A stretch of DNA of 64,000 nucleotides from Bacteroidota bacterium (GCA_018266455.1 JAFEAJ010000036.1:1-64000), one strand, 5' to 3'. Positions 7,869-17,672 are shown, counted from the first letter of the stretch. A program made the numbers and translations. The notes: generated by a model from the sequence alone, not told the origin.

Positions 7869-9848
7869 ATGCTCGCAGGGTTGCAGAACGTTACATTTGA
7901 ATTTGGGGCCAGGGCCATCCTGGAAAATGCCACATGGCATATCCAGCCAAATGAGCGCATTGGGCTGATAGGTTATAATGGCACAGGAAAATCCACATTA
8001 TTAAAATTGCTGGTGGGCGAATACCTGCCATCAGAAGGAACGGTGGAGCGTAGCCGAAATACTACCATTGGCTACCTTCACCAGGACTTGTTGAGCTTCG
8101 ATAACAATGGCTCGATCCTGGAGGTGGCAATGGGCGCGTTCGAAAAAGTGCTGTGGCTGGAAAAAGAAATTGAGCGGCTTGGCCAAGAGCTTGAAAAAAA
8201 TGCTGAAGATGGACGGCTGCTGCACCAATATGCTGATGCATTGCATGAAATGGATGTGCTTGGCGGTTATAACATACATCATCAAACAGAAGAAGTACTA
8301 CAGGGGCTTGGCTTTTCAAATGCCGACCTGCAAAGGCCTTTCCGAGAATTCAGTGGCGGATGGAGGATGCGTGTGCTGCTGGCTAAGATGATCCTGCAAA
8401 AGCCAGACCTGCTATTGCTGGATGAGCCAACGAACCACATGGACCTGCCATCCATCGAATGGCTGGAAAAATATTTGGTGCATTATCCGGGATCTGTCGT
8501 AATTGTAAGCCACGATAAATATTTTTTGAACCGGATGGTAACAAAAGTGGTGGAGCTGTATCAAAAACAATTGAACATCTACAACGGCAACTATGATTTC
8601 TACGAGAAAGAAAAAGAATTGCGCATAGAAATGCAGCAACGGGCCTTTGAAAACCAGCAGGGTTATATACGCCAACAGGAAAGGTTCATTGAACGCTTTA
8701 AAGCCAAAGCCAGCAAAGCAGCAGCTGCACAAAGCGCAATAAAACGCCTGGATAAACTAGAAAGGATAGAAGATGTTGAGGTTGAAAGGCCAAATATCAA
8801 AATCAATTTCCGGGTTGACAAAACACCAGGCAAAGTGCTGGCCACTTTAAAAAACATAAGCAAAAGTTTTGGGGAAATAAAGATAGTAGCGCACGGTTCA
8901 GCAGAAATCGACAGGGGAGATAAAATTGCTTTGATTGGAGCAAACGGGAAAGGCAAATCTACCTTGCTGCGCATTATTGCAGGCGCTGAAAATTTTGAGG
9001 GAGAAAGGAACTGGGGGCATAATGTGGAAGAAAGCTTTTACGCACAGCACCAGTTAGAAGCACTTGATATTAATAACACGGTACTTGATGAAATGAAATT
9101 ATGCGGCAGCCAGAAAAATGAGCTGGAGCTGCGGACATTGCTGGGCTGCTTTTTATTCAGCGGCGATGATGTGGAGAAAAAAATAAAAGTACTGAGCGGC
9201 GGAGAAAAGGCAAGAGTGGCATTGGCAAAAACCATCGTGAGCAGGGCAAATTTCCTGATGTTAGATGAACCGACCAACCACCTCGACATGCATTCCTGCG
9301 AATTGCTCATTGACGCATTGAACAAATACGAAGGCAGCTTTATTTTAGTTAGCCATGACCGTTATTTTATTTCCAAAACAGCCAATAAGATATGGGAAAT
9401 AGAAAATCACCAGATTAAAGAATTTAAGGGCTGCTATAAAGAATGGGCAGAATGGAAAGAAAGGATGAGCACAAATGCAGCCATGAACGATGGCCAAAAC
9501 GGGATGCCCGAAAAAAAAGAACAGGCGCTTCCCAAACCAACCGCGCCTCCTACAACAGTAACCATAGGGCAACGAACGCCCCACAATCCCCCCATCAATA
9601 AAGAACAAAAGAAAGAATTACAGAAGCAACAAAAAGCTTTTCAGCAGCTTGAAGAAAAAATCGCGCTATTGGCATCCAAAAAAATTGAACTGGAAAAATT
9701 ATTGACTGACCCATCTGTTTATTCAGATAAAAACAAATTCCTTCAAACAGAAAAAGTCCTCGCGCAAACTATAAAAGAGCTAAATATGGCTAACAAGCAA
9801 TATGAAGAAACTTTTGAAAAAATCATGCAATTGGAAAATGAAAAATAA
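7869..9848 (+). CDS. ABC-F family ATPase (Uup/YheS-like), ribosome-associated
   Basis: This 659-residue soluble protein has two ABC ATPase domains and no membrane segments, the layout of ABC-F proteins, which act on the ribosome. Domain one has Walker A GYNGTGKST, signature FSGGWRMRV and Walker B LLLLDEPTNH. Domain two has GANGKGKST, LSGGEKARV and FLMLDEPTNH. Between them lies the charged linker (about 235-320) that reaches the peptidyl-transfer region in this family. After domain two come a Pro/Thr-rich spacer (TAPPTTVTIGQRTPHNPP) and a Lys/Glu/Gln-rich C-terminal coiled coil, as in Uup-type members. It is a single-gene unit with its own -7 box. Which ABC-F subgroup it belongs to would need a phylogeny; antibiotic resistance is not implied. 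Confidence 0.92.
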   Translation: MLAGLQNVTFEFGARAILENATWHIQPNERIGLIGYNGTGKSTLLKLLVGEYLPSEGTVERSRNTTIGYLHQDLLSFDNNGSILEVAMGAFEKVLWLEKEIERLGQELEKNAEDGRLLHQYADALHEMDVLGGYNIHHQTEEVLQGLGFSNADLQRPFREFSGGWRMRVLLAKMILQKPDLLLLDEPTNHMDLPSIEWLEKYLVHYPGSVVIVSHDKYFLNRMVTKVVELYQKQLNIYNGNYDFYEKEKELRIEMQQRAFENQQGYIRQQERFIERFKAKASKAAAAQSAIKRLDKLERIEDVEVERPNIKINFRVDKTPGKVLATLKNISKSFGEIKIVAHGSAEIDRGDKIALIGANGKGKSTLLRIIAGAENFEGERNWGHNVEESFYAQHQLEALDINNTVLDEMKLCGSQKNELELRTLLGCFLFSGDDVEKKIKVLSGGEKARVALAKTIVSRANFLMLDEPTNHLDMHSCELLIDALNKYEGSFILVSHDRYFISKTANKIWEIENHQIKEFKGCYKEWAEWKERMSTNAAMNDGQNGMPEKKEQALPKPTAPPTTVTIGQRTPHNPPINKEQKKELQKQQKAFQQLEEKIALLASKKIELEKLLTDPSVYSDKNKFLQTEKVLAQTIKELNMANKQYEETFEKIMQLENEK

Positions 9849-9931
9849 AATCAGCTCCAAAGCACTATAGCAAGAGGGCATATTTAACAATGCATCAATT
9901 CTCTGTTCTTCTTGCAAAACCAACATCGTGT

Positions 9932-9961
9932 TTTGGATTCACCTAAGATAACTTAACTTTG
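9932..9961 (+). promoter_or_regulatory. Promoter of the patatin-like gene
   Basis: A -33 element TTTG at 9932-9935 and a -7 box TAACTTTG at 9954-9961 are separated by 18 bases, close to the Bacteroidota pattern. The ATG is at 9999, giving a leader of roughly 30 bases. Confidence 0.65.
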
Positions 9962-9998
9962 CATCCTTATCATACCGGTTCTTCCTGAATGCCATTCC

Positions 9999-12230
9999 AT
10001 GAAATCGCTGCTTCCTGTTTTGATCTGTTTAATGTTGTTTATCCATTTGCATGCGCAGGATTCCTCCGTTCACAGAAGGCCAAAAATCGGGCTTACCCTT
10101 AGCGGTGGCGGCGCAAAAGGGCTTGCACATATCGGCATCTTAAAAGCTATTGATTCAGCCGGTTTGAAAATAGATTACGTAACCGGCACCAGCATGGGTA
10201 GCATTATCGGCGTGCTGTATGCCGCAGGTTACTCTGCCGATTCCATTGAAAAAATCGCAAAGAACATTGATTGGGATTTATTGTTATCCAACCAGGTGTC
10301 GCTGCGCAGCATCATCATGGAAGAAAAAAGCGAATATTCAAAATATGATGTTGAACTTCCCTGGGTGAACAACTGGTTCCGCTTATCAACCGGTTTCCTG
10401 GAAGGAGAAGAATTGTGGTTAAAACTATCTGAACTTCTTTTCCCTTTGCACAAGATCAAAAATTTCAATGACTTCGCTATTCCCTTCAAGTGCATTGCTA
10501 CAAATGTCTCCACCGGCAAAGCCGTGGTGCTTGATTCCGGAGAAATTGTTCCGGCCATTCGCAGCAGTATGGCTATACCCTCATTATTTACTGCGGTAGA
10601 TTATGATGGGAAAAAACTGATTGACGGCGGAGTGGTAAGGAACTTCCCGGTAAAAGATGTGAAGAAAATGGGAGCAGACATCGTCATCGGCAGCAATGTG
10701 TCGAGCGCTTTGCTGGCCCCGGAAAAAGTGGTGAATGCCATACAGGTGCTGATGCAAGTGGCCTTCTTCCGGGAAGCTGAAGACACCAAGGAAGAAGTGC
10801 CGCTTTGCAATATTTATGTACCGATGCCACTCGAAAAATACAGCATGATCAGTTTTGGCAGCAGCGACGATATCCTTCAATTCGGCATTATGGAAGGAAG
10901 AAAACTTTACCCTGTGTTCAAGAGCCTGGCCGATTCGCTGAATGCCATCTATGGCAACAATGATAGCATTCAAAAAAAATTGCCAGCCGAAAACAAGGTC
11001 AGGGTCGCTTCTTATGAAGTGAGGGGCACTGAGCGCACATCAACCGCATTTTTTATTCATCAACTGAACCTTTACACTGACCATTATTACACAGCAAACC
11101 AAATTTCGCAGATGGTACGCCGCGCTGCAGGGACAAGATATTACAGCAAGATTGTTTATTCTCTTCAAACCATCGATGACAGCACCTGCAAGGCTGTTTT
11201 TGATGTAAAAGAAAATCCATTGACTTTTGCTAAAATAGGTTTGAATTATAATCAGTTCAGCGGAATCAGCGCCATTTTGAATGTAACATCAAGAGATTTT
11301 TTTACTCCAAATTCGAGAAGCCTTGTTACATTAAACATCGGGCAGAATTTCAGGGCAAAGGCCGAACACCTGCAATACCTTGGAAGGATCAGCAACTTTG
11401 CGCTCAAGCTTGGCACTCAGTTCGACCAGTTCAATATCACAACATATAGCAATTATAAAGAGGCCGGCATTTATGATCAGGCTTATTTTAAAGCAGATGC
11501 CAGGCTGGGATATTCCACAAGCAGAAATGTACTTGCAGGTGCAGGCACCCGGTTCGAATGGACAAGGTATAGCCCTTCTATCACTTCTTCGCTTGAATTC
11601 CAGGGAAGGAATAATTTTTTTACGAGCTATGTGTTCCTCAGGCAAAATACGCTGGACCGAGTAATCTACCCCAAGAAAGGCTTGAGGATAGATGCCGAAC
11701 TGGATTGGGTTTACCGGCAGCACCCGGATGTAGAAACGCATGCTACTGGCACATTCCAGGATACCATTTTTTCCAACAGCCCCTATTTAAGAACAATGTT
11801 CAGCCTTGAAAATTATGCGCCGCTTAGCGCGAAATCTGTTTTCTTATTAAATATCCAGTCGGGCATTAACTTTAATTATGAGAACAACATCATGAACGAG
11901 TTTTCTATCGGCGGGCTTGTCAACCAGTTCCATAACCAGGTCACTTTTTCAGGTTTGAGGGAAGGCAGTTTTTATTCCCCAACTGTTGCAGCATTGCAGG
12001 TGGGCTTGCGCCGTCAGGTATTTAATAGCGCTTATTTAACAGCAAAGGCTAATGTGCTGTTCAACAATTTTATCAGCACCAGCAGTTACTTTATAAACCC
12101 TGATTTTTTGTCAGGCTATTCGCTCACCTTCTCCTACAACTTTGCATTAGGGCCACTGGAGATCAGCGCCATGTACTGCGACCAGTCGCGCAGGGTGTTG
12201 GGTTACGTAAACATCGGTATACCATTTTGA
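9999..12230 (+). CDS. Patatin-like phospholipase fused to POTRA and outer-membrane barrel
   Basis: This 743-residue protein has a signal peptide (ending LHAQ), a patatin lipase domain, a short POTRA-like region and a C-terminal 16-strand-type barrel of the BamA/surface-antigen superfamily. The lipase has an intact catalytic set: oxyanion loop GGGAKG (36-41), nucleophile Ser65 in GTSMGS, and the dyad Asp209 in DGG. The POTRA-like part lies near 340-410 (KVRVASYEVRGTERTS). The barrel begins about 410 and ends VLGYVNIGIPF with a terminal Phe. The layout is the same as PlpD-type (type Vd) secretion proteins and RssA-like surface lipases. It probably cleaves phospholipids or other acyl esters at the outer membrane. 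It stands alone; the next gene converges on it. Confidence 0.9.
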   Translation: MKSLLPVLICLMLFIHLHAQDSSVHRRPKIGLTLSGGGAKGLAHIGILKAIDSAGLKIDYVTGTSMGSIIGVLYAAGYSADSIEKIAKNIDWDLLLSNQVSLRSIIMEEKSEYSKYDVELPWVNNWFRLSTGFLEGEELWLKLSELLFPLHKIKNFNDFAIPFKCIATNVSTGKAVVLDSGEIVPAIRSSMAIPSLFTAVDYDGKKLIDGGVVRNFPVKDVKKMGADIVIGSNVSSALLAPEKVVNAIQVLMQVAFFREAEDTKEEVPLCNIYVPMPLEKYSMISFGSSDDILQFGIMEGRKLYPVFKSLADSLNAIYGNNDSIQKKLPAENKVRVASYEVRGTERTSTAFFIHQLNLYTDHYYTANQISQMVRRAAGTRYYSKIVYSLQTIDDSTCKAVFDVKENPLTFAKIGLNYNQFSGISAILNVTSRDFFTPNSRSLVTLNIGQNFRAKAEHLQYLGRISNFALKLGTQFDQFNITTYSNYKEAGIYDQAYFKADARLGYSTSRNVLAGAGTRFEWTRYSPSITSSLEFQGRNNFFTSYVFLRQNTLDRVIYPKKGLRIDAELDWVYRQHPDVETHATGTFQDTIFSNSPYLRTMFSLENYAPLSAKSVFLLNIQSGINFNYENNIMNEFSIGGLVNQFHNQVTFSGLREGSFYSPTVAALQVGLRRQVFNSAYLTAKANVLFNNFISTSSYFINPDFLSGYSLTFSYNFALGPLEISAMYCDQSRRVLGYVNIGIPF

Positions 12231-12357
12231 GAGATTGCAAAAGCCAAGCTATGTGCCTATAAGAAAAGAAAACAAATAAGCTGACATGGTTTAATTCAAA
12301 AATCGCAAAAGAAGTAGATGGCTGCCTGATGTACAAAGACCCCAATACCTATTGAGT

Positions 12358-13404
12358 TCACTCTCTCGCTTTCACAAAATCGCTCACGAGGTAGCTGATC
12401 AATTTCCCGATGGTCTCGCTCCTTCTCCCATCCTTCAATTGCAAAGCGCCTTCGCATATATGGAAATACGCAATTTTAGAATCCGTTGCTGCAAAAGTTA
12501 CATACTGCCTTGCATGAAGCATCGTTATGCCCGAAGGCGTTACTGCGCTTGACAATACGCTTTCAATACAATCCAGGTCAAGCTCCAGGCCAATATAATT
12601 GTCTTCAGTAAATCCTGTTGCATGCGCAACTGCTTGCGTAAAATTCTTTTTTTCCAGTATAAAAATATCCTCATAAGAAATCATATCGATAAAAGGGTTA
12701 TTCACGATATCCAGCCAAACATTTTGCTGCACATAATTTTCATGAACACCAATTACGCAATACTTCTGCAAATAGCCATCATCTTCTGCATAGCGGAACG
12801 CATTGCCACTGTGCCGGCCTTCAACCGGCCTGTAATCCGTATGGGCATCAAGGTTCACCGCATTAATCTGCGCCAATTGTATTAAGCCCGCTTTGTGCAA
12901 GCCTTTTGCAGAACCTTTTATTAAAGGATAGGCATTATTGTGGCCTCCACCAATAACGATTGGGATTTTTTGCAAGGAAGCAATTACCCTTATCAGGTCT
13001 TCCACTTCCGCATCAATTGTACTAACTGCATGGCGGTAAGCTTCCTGTTTTTCAGATTCTCCATGCGCATTCGTTTCGATGAGAAATTGGATGTCCCCAA
13101 AATCAAAATGGCCAAGCAATAAGATTTCACTGCCTTCAAGAAAATCATTGCTCTGGATATTCAGGAATGCCTGGAGGAAAGGCAGCCATGCTGTATCTGC
13201 GCCGCCACTTTGGCCATTTGCTTTGATGCCAATATCTTCAGGAATACCGACCAGGATGTATTCTGCTGATGTTTCCTTAAGTGACATCTCGATGTTGATT
13301 GCATCGTTTACTACAGCCATCCGCTCGCCCAATTTCGTCTCGAAACGACGAAGCTGCGTGAGCGAAAGCACGTCCTGTTTGTTATAAATTTTTAAGTGCT
13401 GCAT
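12358..13404 (-). CDS. hutG: Arginase-family hydrolase, probable formimidoylglutamase
   Basis: This 348-residue enzyme belongs to the ureohydrolase (arginase/agmatinase/formimidoylglutamase) family. The two-manganese ligands are recognisable: His in GGGHNNAYP, the Asp/His/Asp set in NLDAHTDYR, and LDLDC near residue 290 with the D-x-D pair. In the last motif the usual downstream Asp-Pro is replaced by Glu-Ser, as in divergent members. The gene is in line with the formimidoyltransferase-cyclodeaminase and imidazolonepropionase genes, so it most likely hydrolyses N-formimidoyl-glutamate to glutamate and formamide. An alternative is another guanidino or amidino substrate. The start was put at 13404, where a well-formed soluble protein begins (MQHLKIYNKQDV); a start nine codons upstream is less likely. 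Confidence 0.8.
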   Translation of the reverse strand: MQHLKIYNKQDVLSLTQLRRFETKLGERMAVVNDAINIEMSLKETSAEYILVGIPEDIGIKANGQSGGADTAWLPFLQAFLNIQSNDFLEGSEILLLGHFDFGDIQFLIETNAHGESEKQEAYRHAVSTIDAEVEDLIRVIASLQKIPIVIGGGHNNAYPLIKGSAKGLHKAGLIQLAQINAVNLDAHTDYRPVEGRHSGNAFRYAEDDGYLQKYCVIGVHENYVQQNVWLDIVNNPFIDMISYEDIFILEKKNFTQAVAHATGFTEDNYIGLELDLDCIESVLSSAVTPSGITMLHARQYVTFAATDSKIAYFHICEGALQLKDGRRSETIGKLISYLVSDFVKARE

Positions 13405-13468
13405 AATGGATATAATTGCTACAAAAAGCACGAGTTTTCTCTATAATTGTTTCTGCGGTTTCTCGGGC

Positions 13469-15145
13469 TCATACCCCGATTTTAGCATTTACAATTTCTA
13501 AAATTTCTTTTTCTGCCGCCATGGTCTTGTCTTCTATCTCCTTCCCTTTAATGATGATATTTTTTACGAATTTTTTGTCTTCATAATCTTTTGCATTGAT
13601 GCGCACATTCATGAAAGCGCCCATTACAGCACTCCGTGCGCAGAGCGCAGCTACGCCTGCATCCGAAACGGAATTGGGGTTGCCAATTTGTGCCATGGCT
13701 TTGATCGTTTCCATACTGGCAAATGCGGTTTGCATTACTTTATAAGGGATCTCTATGGCAAACTTTGTCGCGTCCTGAACGGCTTTTGCACGGGCCGCTT
13801 TTTCTTCACTAGAAACTTTCGGCAATGCAAAAGCGGTTATTATCCGGTTAAATGCTTTGGTATCAGCATCGACCAACTTTATCAAATCAGATTTGCATGC
13901 CTCCCCCTTTTCTGCCCAATCGCTAAATTCTTCCCATCCCTCGTCCCATCCTTTTTTATGTGAAGAAAGATTGGCGACCATTGCAGCAAGCGAAGCTCCT
14001 AATGCGCCTACGTATGCTGAAATGGAACCTCCTCCTGGAGCGGGGCTTTCGCTGGCTGTTTCATCGGCAAAATCTGAAAGGTTCATGTTTATCAGCTTGC
14101 TGTCGGCTTTGCTGGCAAGCATATATTCAACAATCCTTTCTTCAGGTTTGAAAGGGGCAAGTTCATCCAGTCCCATTGATTTTATTGCGATCCTTATCAA
14201 TTCTTTTTCAGATACGCCTGTAGACCGTTTTTGCTTCCGCAAAAAATATTTCCCTGCATCAAGCATCGCTTTCAAGGGAATAAGCCCTACCAGCTCGCTA
14301 CCGGTTGCCCTTATCCCCCTGGCATCAGCTTTTTTGCAAACCTCATCAAAAGCAATGTGGACCGGGGTTGTGTTAATATTGGTGAGGTTCATAGAAACCT
14401 GCGCGATTCCATACTCGTCAATAAACCATCCAATTGCCTTTACACATTTCAGGCTGCCGGGGATCATCACAGGCGTCCCGTTTTCATCCATCACTGCTTT
14501 ATTATTGATTTTTTTCGCACGCCCGGCTTCGCGCACATCAAAAGCAATTGCGTTGGCCCGCCTTACTGACGTGGTATTGAGATTAACATTATATGCTACC
14601 AAAAAATCTCTGGCGCCAATCACAGTGGCTCCTCTTTTAGCATCAAATTCGGCAGGCCCAAAGTCTGGCTTCCATTCCGGCAGTTTTATTTTTTTGAAAA
14701 ACCCTTCATATTCACCCGCACGTATAACCGAAAGGTTGTTCCTTTCTTTATTGGGCTGAGCAGCTTCGTATAAATAAACAGGTATCTTCAGCTCATCTCC
14801 AACTTTTTTGGCAAGCTGTTGGGAATATATTGCCGTTTCCTCCATCGAAATATTGGCAATGGGTATTAACGGGCACACATCAGTAGCACCCATGCGCGGG
14901 TGCTCGCCTTTGTGCCTGCCCATGTCTATAAGCTCCCCGGCTTTTTTGATGGCCATAAAAGCCGCTTCTACAACAGCTTTGGGTTCGCCTACAAATGTTA
15001 CCACCGTTCTGTTGGTTGCTTTGCCGGGATCTACATTCAATAATTTTACATTTCCTGTTTTTTCAATTTCATCAGTTATTTGTTTGATGATGTTGAGGTC
15101 ATTCCCTTCGCTGAAATTCGGCACGCATTCTATGAGTTGCTGCAT
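13469..15145 (-). CDS. ftcD: Glutamate formimidoyltransferase-formimidoyltetrahydrofolate cyclodeaminase (fused)
   Basis: This 558-residue bifunctional enzyme moves the formimino group from formimidoylglutamate to tetrahydrofolate and then releases ammonia, giving methenyl-THF. Residues 1 to about 300 are the formimidoyltransferase, opening QQLIECVPNFSEGND and containing DMGRHKGEHPRMGATDV. Residues from about 360 on are the cyclodeaminase, seen in SESPAPGGGSISAYVGALG and a helical bundle. The fusion has the same order as the mammalian enzyme. Start at 15145 puts the Met just before the conserved N-terminus; 16 upstream codons (MLHALYLAS..) do not belong to the family. It lies 64 bases upstream of hutG and 216 downstream of hutI on one strand. 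Confidence 0.95.
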   Translation of the reverse strand: MQQLIECVPNFSEGNDLNIIKQITDEIEKTGNVKLLNVDPGKATNRTVVTFVGEPKAVVEAAFMAIKKAGELIDMGRHKGEHPRMGATDVCPLIPIANISMEETAIYSQQLAKKVGDELKIPVYLYEAAQPNKERNNLSVIRAGEYEGFFKKIKLPEWKPDFGPAEFDAKRGATVIGARDFLVAYNVNLNTTSVRRANAIAFDVREAGRAKKINNKAVMDENGTPVMIPGSLKCVKAIGWFIDEYGIAQVSMNLTNINTTPVHIAFDEVCKKADARGIRATGSELVGLIPLKAMLDAGKYFLRKQKRSTGVSEKELIRIAIKSMGLDELAPFKPEERIVEYMLASKADSKLINMNLSDFADETASESPAPGGGSISAYVGALGASLAAMVANLSSHKKGWDEGWEEFSDWAEKGEACKSDLIKLVDADTKAFNRIITAFALPKVSSEEKAARAKAVQDATKFAIEIPYKVMQTAFASMETIKAMAQIGNPNSVSDAGVAALCARSAVMGAFMNVRINAKDYEDKKFVKNIIIKGKEIEDKTMAAEKEILEIVNAKIGV

Positions 15146-15193
15146 AGCAAATGAATTTGAGATACATGATGCAAGGTACAGGGCGTGGAGCAC

Positions 15194-15215
15194 GCCGTTT
15201 TCGTGGCAAAACGGC
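15194..15215 (-). other. Inverted repeat upstream of ftcD
   Basis: GCCGTTTT at 15194-15201 and AAAACGGC at 15208-15215 form an 8-base stem with a 6-base loop, about 50 bases upstream of the ftcD start. It has no U-run after it, so it is more likely a leader structure or protein site than a terminator. Role unknown. Confidence 0.35.
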
Positions 15216-15361
15216 CATCAGCAACCACCTTGCCTTGCCTGCCCGCCTTTTCTGAGCCAGAAAAACCTACCATCACAATTAGGCTGATAGACAATATTAC
15301 AAAAAATAAAAACTCTTTGATTAAGCGGCCATCCTGCCCAGAAAATTTTTAGAAAATCATT

Positions 15362-16606
15362 TTAGGAAATAAACTCTCCCCCGATCATTACCTTATCAAT
15401 CAAATTCGTGCCAAAGGAATAAGGAAGATAAGCCAGTGAAGGGATTGGTTTGGTAAAAATAAGGTTTGCCTTTTTGCCAATCGTAATACTTCCGAGCTTA
15501 TCTCCCAACTGCATGGCATAAGCGCCATTTAGGGTTGCTGCATTGACTGCTTCTTCGGGCAACATTTTCATTTGTATACAGCTCAATGCCACTACAAAAT
15601 TCATATTACCGCTTGGCGATGACCCAGGATTATAGTCGGAGGCTAACGCTGTCGCACAACCGGAATCTATTAACATTCTTGCCGGTTGAAAATCCATGCG
15701 AAGAAAAAAAGCTGCTGTTGGCAATAATGTGCCAATAGATGCTGACCTGCCCAGCGCATCAATATCTTCACCTGTCATTGTTTCCAAATGATCCAGCGAA
15801 ATTGCGTTTAAGCTAATCCCTTCCTGGATGCCACCAATACTGTTCATTTGGTTCACATGGAGCTTAGGATTTAGCCCATAACTTATCCCGGCTTTGCAAA
15901 TGGCTTGCATTTCTCTCACACTGAAGAAGCCTTTCTCACAGAACACATCAATATAATCTGCCAATTTCTCCCTGGCGATAACAGGCAGCATTTCGTTCAC
16001 CAGTAAATCAATATAGCCCTGATGGTTTTCGCGGTATTCGGCCGGGTAAGCATGCGCTCCAAGAAAAGTTGCCCTGATTTCCAGTTTTGATCTTTCTTTT
16101 AGTTTTTTAATGACTCTTAACATCTTCAACTCCCCTTCTAACGTTAACCCATAACCGCTTTTAATTTCAATAGCGCCTGTGCCCAGCCTGCTCACTTGTT
16201 CCAACCTTTTCCATGCCAGGCTGAACAGCTCATCTTCCGAAGTAGCATTCAGTTTCCTGGCTGAGTTCAAAATCCCCCCTCCCCTGGCATTTATCTCTGC
16301 ATAAGTAAGCCCTTTCAACTTATCAACAAACTCGTTTTCCCGGCTGCCGGCAAAAACCAAATGCGTGTGGCTGTCACACCATGCCGGAAGAATGGTTTGG
16401 CCTGAAGCATCAAAGACCGATTTCCGGTGCATGCCGTTTGGTTCTAATTCTTCCATGTGGCCATATCCTGCAATTTCATCATCTTCCACAATCAAATATG
16501 CATTTTCAATACAGGGGAGTTCAGCCAATTCTTTCCCCCTGAGCAAATGGCTTTCCGTTCTTGTGCCGCAAAGCTGTTTTATATTTTTTATGAGAATGGA
16601 AGACAT
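15362..16606 (-). CDS. hutI: Imidazolonepropionase
   Basis: This 414-residue amidohydrolase opens 4-imidazolone-5-propionate to N-formimidoyl-glutamate, the third step of histidine degradation. The metal-binding H-x-H is at His80/His82 in CDSHTHLVF. The family blocks REN with LKGLTYAEI, GTGAIEIKSGYGL, ATFLGAHAYP, DVFCEKGFF, LHVNQMNS and ALASDYNPGSSP are all present, so the enzyme should be active. Length is normal. It is preceded nine bases upstream by a small hypothetical gene and followed by ftcD and hutG. The first two pathway genes, hutH and hutU, are not in the window. Confidence 0.96.
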   Translation of the reverse strand: MSSILIKNIKQLCGTRTESHLLRGKELAELPCIENAYLIVEDDEIAGYGHMEELEPNGMHRKSVFDASGQTILPAWCDSHTHLVFAGSRENEFVDKLKGLTYAEINARGGGILNSARKLNATSEDELFSLAWKRLEQVSRLGTGAIEIKSGYGLTLEGELKMLRVIKKLKERSKLEIRATFLGAHAYPAEYRENHQGYIDLLVNEMLPVIAREKLADYIDVFCEKGFFSVREMQAICKAGISYGLNPKLHVNQMNSIGGIQEGISLNAISLDHLETMTGEDIDALGRSASIGTLLPTAAFFLRMDFQPARMLIDSGCATALASDYNPGSSPSGNMNFVVALSCIQMKMLPEEAVNAATLNGAYAMQLGDKLGSITIGKKANLIFTKPIPSLAYLPYSFGTNLIDKVMIGGEFIS

Positions 16607-16615
16607 GGCGGAAAG

Positions 16616-17095
16616 TTAACCCAAATTTAATTGCTTTATTTCTTTAAGGTAATCATGTTGAAGGTCTTCGTGCATGGCGTTGATGGCTTTGCTGATTTTG
16701 GCTACTTGTCTTTCGTACAAGTTAACAAGCGCAGCACTTTTTCGGAATGGGATGGCCGATTTCTTCAGCAGGCTGCAATAACAAATCAGCAATTCTGTTT
16801 CAACGGTTTTAGACCCGGAATAACGGATATATTTATTCGTGGTCCTTAATATTTTCCGGATTGATTTCTTGGCAAAGTAGATATTGCCGTCATTAATGTT
16901 CTCAAATTGTTCTATCATTTCTTTTTTTACGCTTTGAACATAAGCAGCCTCGTCATGAGCTTCGAAAAGAAGGTAAGTCAGCAGTTCCTTGTTTTCTTTT
17001 TTGAACCGGGCGAGCTTCAGGCAGAACGCTGTTAATTGAGGAACAGAAAGGTTTACCAGTTCCTGCTTCAATTCATTTAGCGTAGATGCTTTCAT
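16616..17095 (-). CDS. Hypothetical protein, first gene of the hut run
   Basis: I do not recognise a named family. The 159-residue product is soluble, basic and apparently all-helical, with heptad-like Leu/Ile spacing (LNELKQELVNLSVPQL at the N-terminus). It has no signal peptide, membrane segment or cysteine-rich motif. It ends nine bases before hutI, so it is probably translated from the same message. Nothing ties it to histidine metabolism apart from position. Small helical proteins of this sort recur next to hut genes in Bacteroidota as far as I recall, but I cannot confirm that here. Confidence 0.7.
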   Translation of the reverse strand: MKASTLNELKQELVNLSVPQLTAFCLKLARFKKENKELLTYLLFEAHDEAAYVQSVKKEMIEQFENINDGNIYFAKKSIRKILRTTNKYIRYSGSKTVETELLICYCSLLKKSAIPFRKSAALVNLYERQVAKISKAINAMHEDLQHDYLKEIKQLNLG

Positions 17096-17672
17096 GCGTT
17101 TCTATTTTTATTGTACAGCAGCCTTCCTGAACTATCGTATTTGAAGGTATTCCCAACTCCTGCAGGCAACATAAGGATACATATTAACCATTCCTTTACA
17201 GCACCCTCACTATCGAATTTCGCAGACTGGGCAGAACCATCATTTCATTGCCAGCGTTCAGCCTGTCGCACCAATAATAAGCTTCTCTATTGTTTTAGCA
17301 ATGCGAACGCGTGCCAAATGTTCTGGCCACTGCCCCATACATCAGCATATTTAGGATAATCGGCCAAAATCAGGGAATGCGGCATAACAAAAAATGATGT
17401 TATTGCTTTTTATATGGCATAAAAATAATCTTGCTGAAACCAAATCTAAATATCCCTTGCCCGGCGGCATGTCGGCACTCGAGGAGGCTTCGCTGGGAAG
17501 TGAGGTTGAAATTTCTATAAGCTTCTCTAAAAATTGGTTCGACATTTATCCTTTTTTGCCAGGCTAAAAATCCTAGGCAAATCAAGGCTTTTTTTGAAAA
17601 GAGCTTGTGCTCATACATCAGGAAAGTTGCGCACACATCTTTAAATGCAGGTATTTTAACACCCTGCTGAAA
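17096..17672. other. 577-base intergenic region with a 13-base direct repeat
   Basis: No gene with family support is visible here; the short frames on both strands look random. The 13-mer ATAAGCTTCTCTA occurs at 17277-17289 and again at 17517-17529 in the same orientation, enclosing 227 bases. The 10-mer TGTCGCACCA at 17264-17273 also occurs at 3352-3361. The stretch could be the remains of an old insertion or a degenerate intergenic repeat. Confidence 0.45.

Noticed and set aside
13857..14759. Long plus-strand frame opposite ftcD
   Set aside because: It is the shadow of the strongly supported ftcD on the other strand; its composition follows that gene's codon pattern.
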